64,000 nucleotides of DNA from Pseudo-nitzschia pungens. Lineage: Eukaryota > Bacillariophyta > Bacillariophyceae > Bacillariales > Bacillariaceae. The notes below the pieces were generated by a model. The model saw only the letters and a program-made list of their open reading frames with translations. It was not told the origin of the DNA and ran no database searches. The DNA is taken from the NCBI GenBank assembly GCA_037355855.1, contig CM074765.1, positions 3,596,001 to 3,660,000 on the forward strand, written 5' to 3'. Both the position numbers and the translations under genes were made by a program. The stretch's first letter is position 1, and every line of letters starts with the position of its first letter. Below, piece by piece: positions 63,230-64,000 of the stretch.

Positions 63230-64000
63230 ATGGCCTCTGATACCATCCACACCGGACCGCGCGTAATCAACCGATTCGCAGACGTCTGTGTGGAGGTATT
63301 GGACCACAAGGGAAGGGGGAGGATGCTCCGGGGCCTACTCGACTCCGGGTGCTCCAAATCCATCATACTAAGGCACTTTGTCGACCGAAGTCAACTAACG
63401 AACCGAGACCAAAGATCTGTCACCTATAATACTTACGGGGGCAAGTTCCGAACCAAGTCTGCGGCTTCAGTGGGACTGAGGTTGATAGAATTTTCAAACT
63501 CCAAGACCATTAAATGGACCTTCCAAGTGGATGAATATCATCACCACGAGGAAGTACCCTATGACATGATCATAGGATCAGACCTGATGGCACAATTGGG
63601 ACTGGATATAAAATACAGTTCCCGGACAATTGAATGGCAGGGCGACTCCATCCCCATGAAAGGGATGGGGGAGCTCTCTGACCCGGACAAATGTGAGGCA
63701 GTATTTTTTGCCAACACACAAAGTCCAATCCTCCAACAAGAGGAAGAAAGGCAAGCCAAAATCCTGGATGCAGACTACTCCAAAGTCGATATAGACGCTA
63801 TGGTCAATGACCTGGAGATTACAGACGCGTCCAAGGCAGCCTTGAAGAAAACGCTAAAGAAATTCCCAACACTCTTTGGAGGAGGGTTGGGTCTACTTAA
63901 AAATATAGAACCGGTGTCCATTGAGCTCCAACCAGGGGTCAAACCGGTCAGGCAGAGGTACTATTCAGTACCCCATGCCTTTGAACAAGCACTCCGAAAG
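63230..64000 (+). CDS. Ty3/gypsy-type pol, 5' part (protease and start of reverse transcriptase), truncated by window edge
   Basis: Open from 63230 to the end of the window, 257 codons seen. A retropepsin-like aspartic protease comes first: L-L-D-S-G-C-S near residue 39 (active-site D-S-G) and Y-D-M-I-I-G-S-D-L-M near 117. A linker follows, then at about 240 the P-V-R-Q-R-Y-Y-S-V-P stretch that normally precedes the reverse transcriptase fingers in Ty3/gypsy pol. Same frame as gag, separated by the single TGA. It is probably made by read-through of that stop or by reinitiation at the adjoining ATG. The remaining domains lie outside the window. Confidence 0.85.
   Translation, partial: MASDTIHTGPRVINRFADVCVEVLDHKGRGRMLRGLLDSGCSKSIILRHFVDRSQLTNRDQRSVTYNTYGGKFRTKSAASVGLRLIEFSNSKTIKWTFQVDEYHHHEEVPYDMIIGSDLMAQLGLDIKYSSRTIEWQGDSIPMKGMGELSDPDKCEAVFFANTQSPILQQEEERQAKILDADYSKVDIDAMVNDLEITDASKAALKKTLKKFPTLFGGGLGLLKNIEPVSIELQPGVKPVRQRYYSVPHAFEQALRK

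Noticed and set aside
1..64000. tRNA and rRNA genes
   Set aside because: No convincing T-arm GGTTCRANNCC with paired acceptor stems and no rRNA-like stretch was found by reading; a tRNAscan run would settle this.

Overview
The window looks like nuclear DNA of a diatom (stramenopile alga). The evidence is spliceosomal introns with GTGAGT/GTAAGT/GTACGT donors, a protein family with a CRHC...CERC zinc-type domain that I know mainly from diatoms, an SLC4 transporter with a diatom-style plastid presequence (cleavage motif S-N-A-F), and diatom-type LTR-retrotransposon gag proteins. No rRNA, tRNA, CRISPR array or bacterial operon was seen. Species was not determined.

Layout. 0.6-9.0 kb: three host genes, namely a MATE efflux transporter (-), a TLC-domain membrane protein (+) and an asparagine-synthetase-like protein (-). 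9.4-22 kb: a large accessory block that I interpret as one composite DNA transposon. It has a 3.4 kb left arm of tandem repeats, an unrecognised two-part ORF interrupted by one in-frame TGA (+), a MULE-like DDE transposase (-), a repeat-bearing divergent promoter and an acidic ORF with a Cys/His tail (+). An 11-bp direct repeat flanks the block.

22-33 kb: a DDHD-domain phospholipase A1-like gene (+), an SGNH-hydrolase-like gene whose catalytic triad is entirely substituted (-), a 534-bp MITE with 60-bp inverted termini, a 5-bp target duplication and a perfect 99-bp internal hairpin, a class I/II aminotransferase (+), and a large low-complexity protein with the diatom Cys domain (-). 33-43.4 kb: sparse DNA with an orphan retrotransposon gag gene, a ZNG1/CobW zinc-metallochaperone GTPase (-), a solo-LTR fragment, and a 2 kb retroposon with a 19-bp target duplication and a (TTA)n tail. 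The modules of this retroposon resemble the left arm of the 9.4-22 kb element.

43.4-57.6 kb: an APH-fold kinase-like gene (-), a probably plastid-targeted SLC4 bicarbonate transporter (-), a polysaccharide-pyruvyl-transferase-like membrane protein (+), and a 2226-residue surface protein made of six ~350-residue repeats that may be related to FEA1/phytotransferrin (-). 57.6-64 kb: gene-poor DNA, then the 5' part of a Ty3/gypsy-type retrotransposon (LTR end, leader, gag, and protease/RT truncated by the window edge).

The host genes do not form a pathway cluster. Zinc handling, bicarbonate transport and a possible iron-uptake-type protein would fit the trace-metal and carbon physiology of a marine diatom, but their adjacency is probably coincidental. 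A 9-mer, TAACCTTAC or its complement, recurs at least 12 times, always between genes and usually within a few hundred bases upstream of a start codon. It is a candidate regulatory element.
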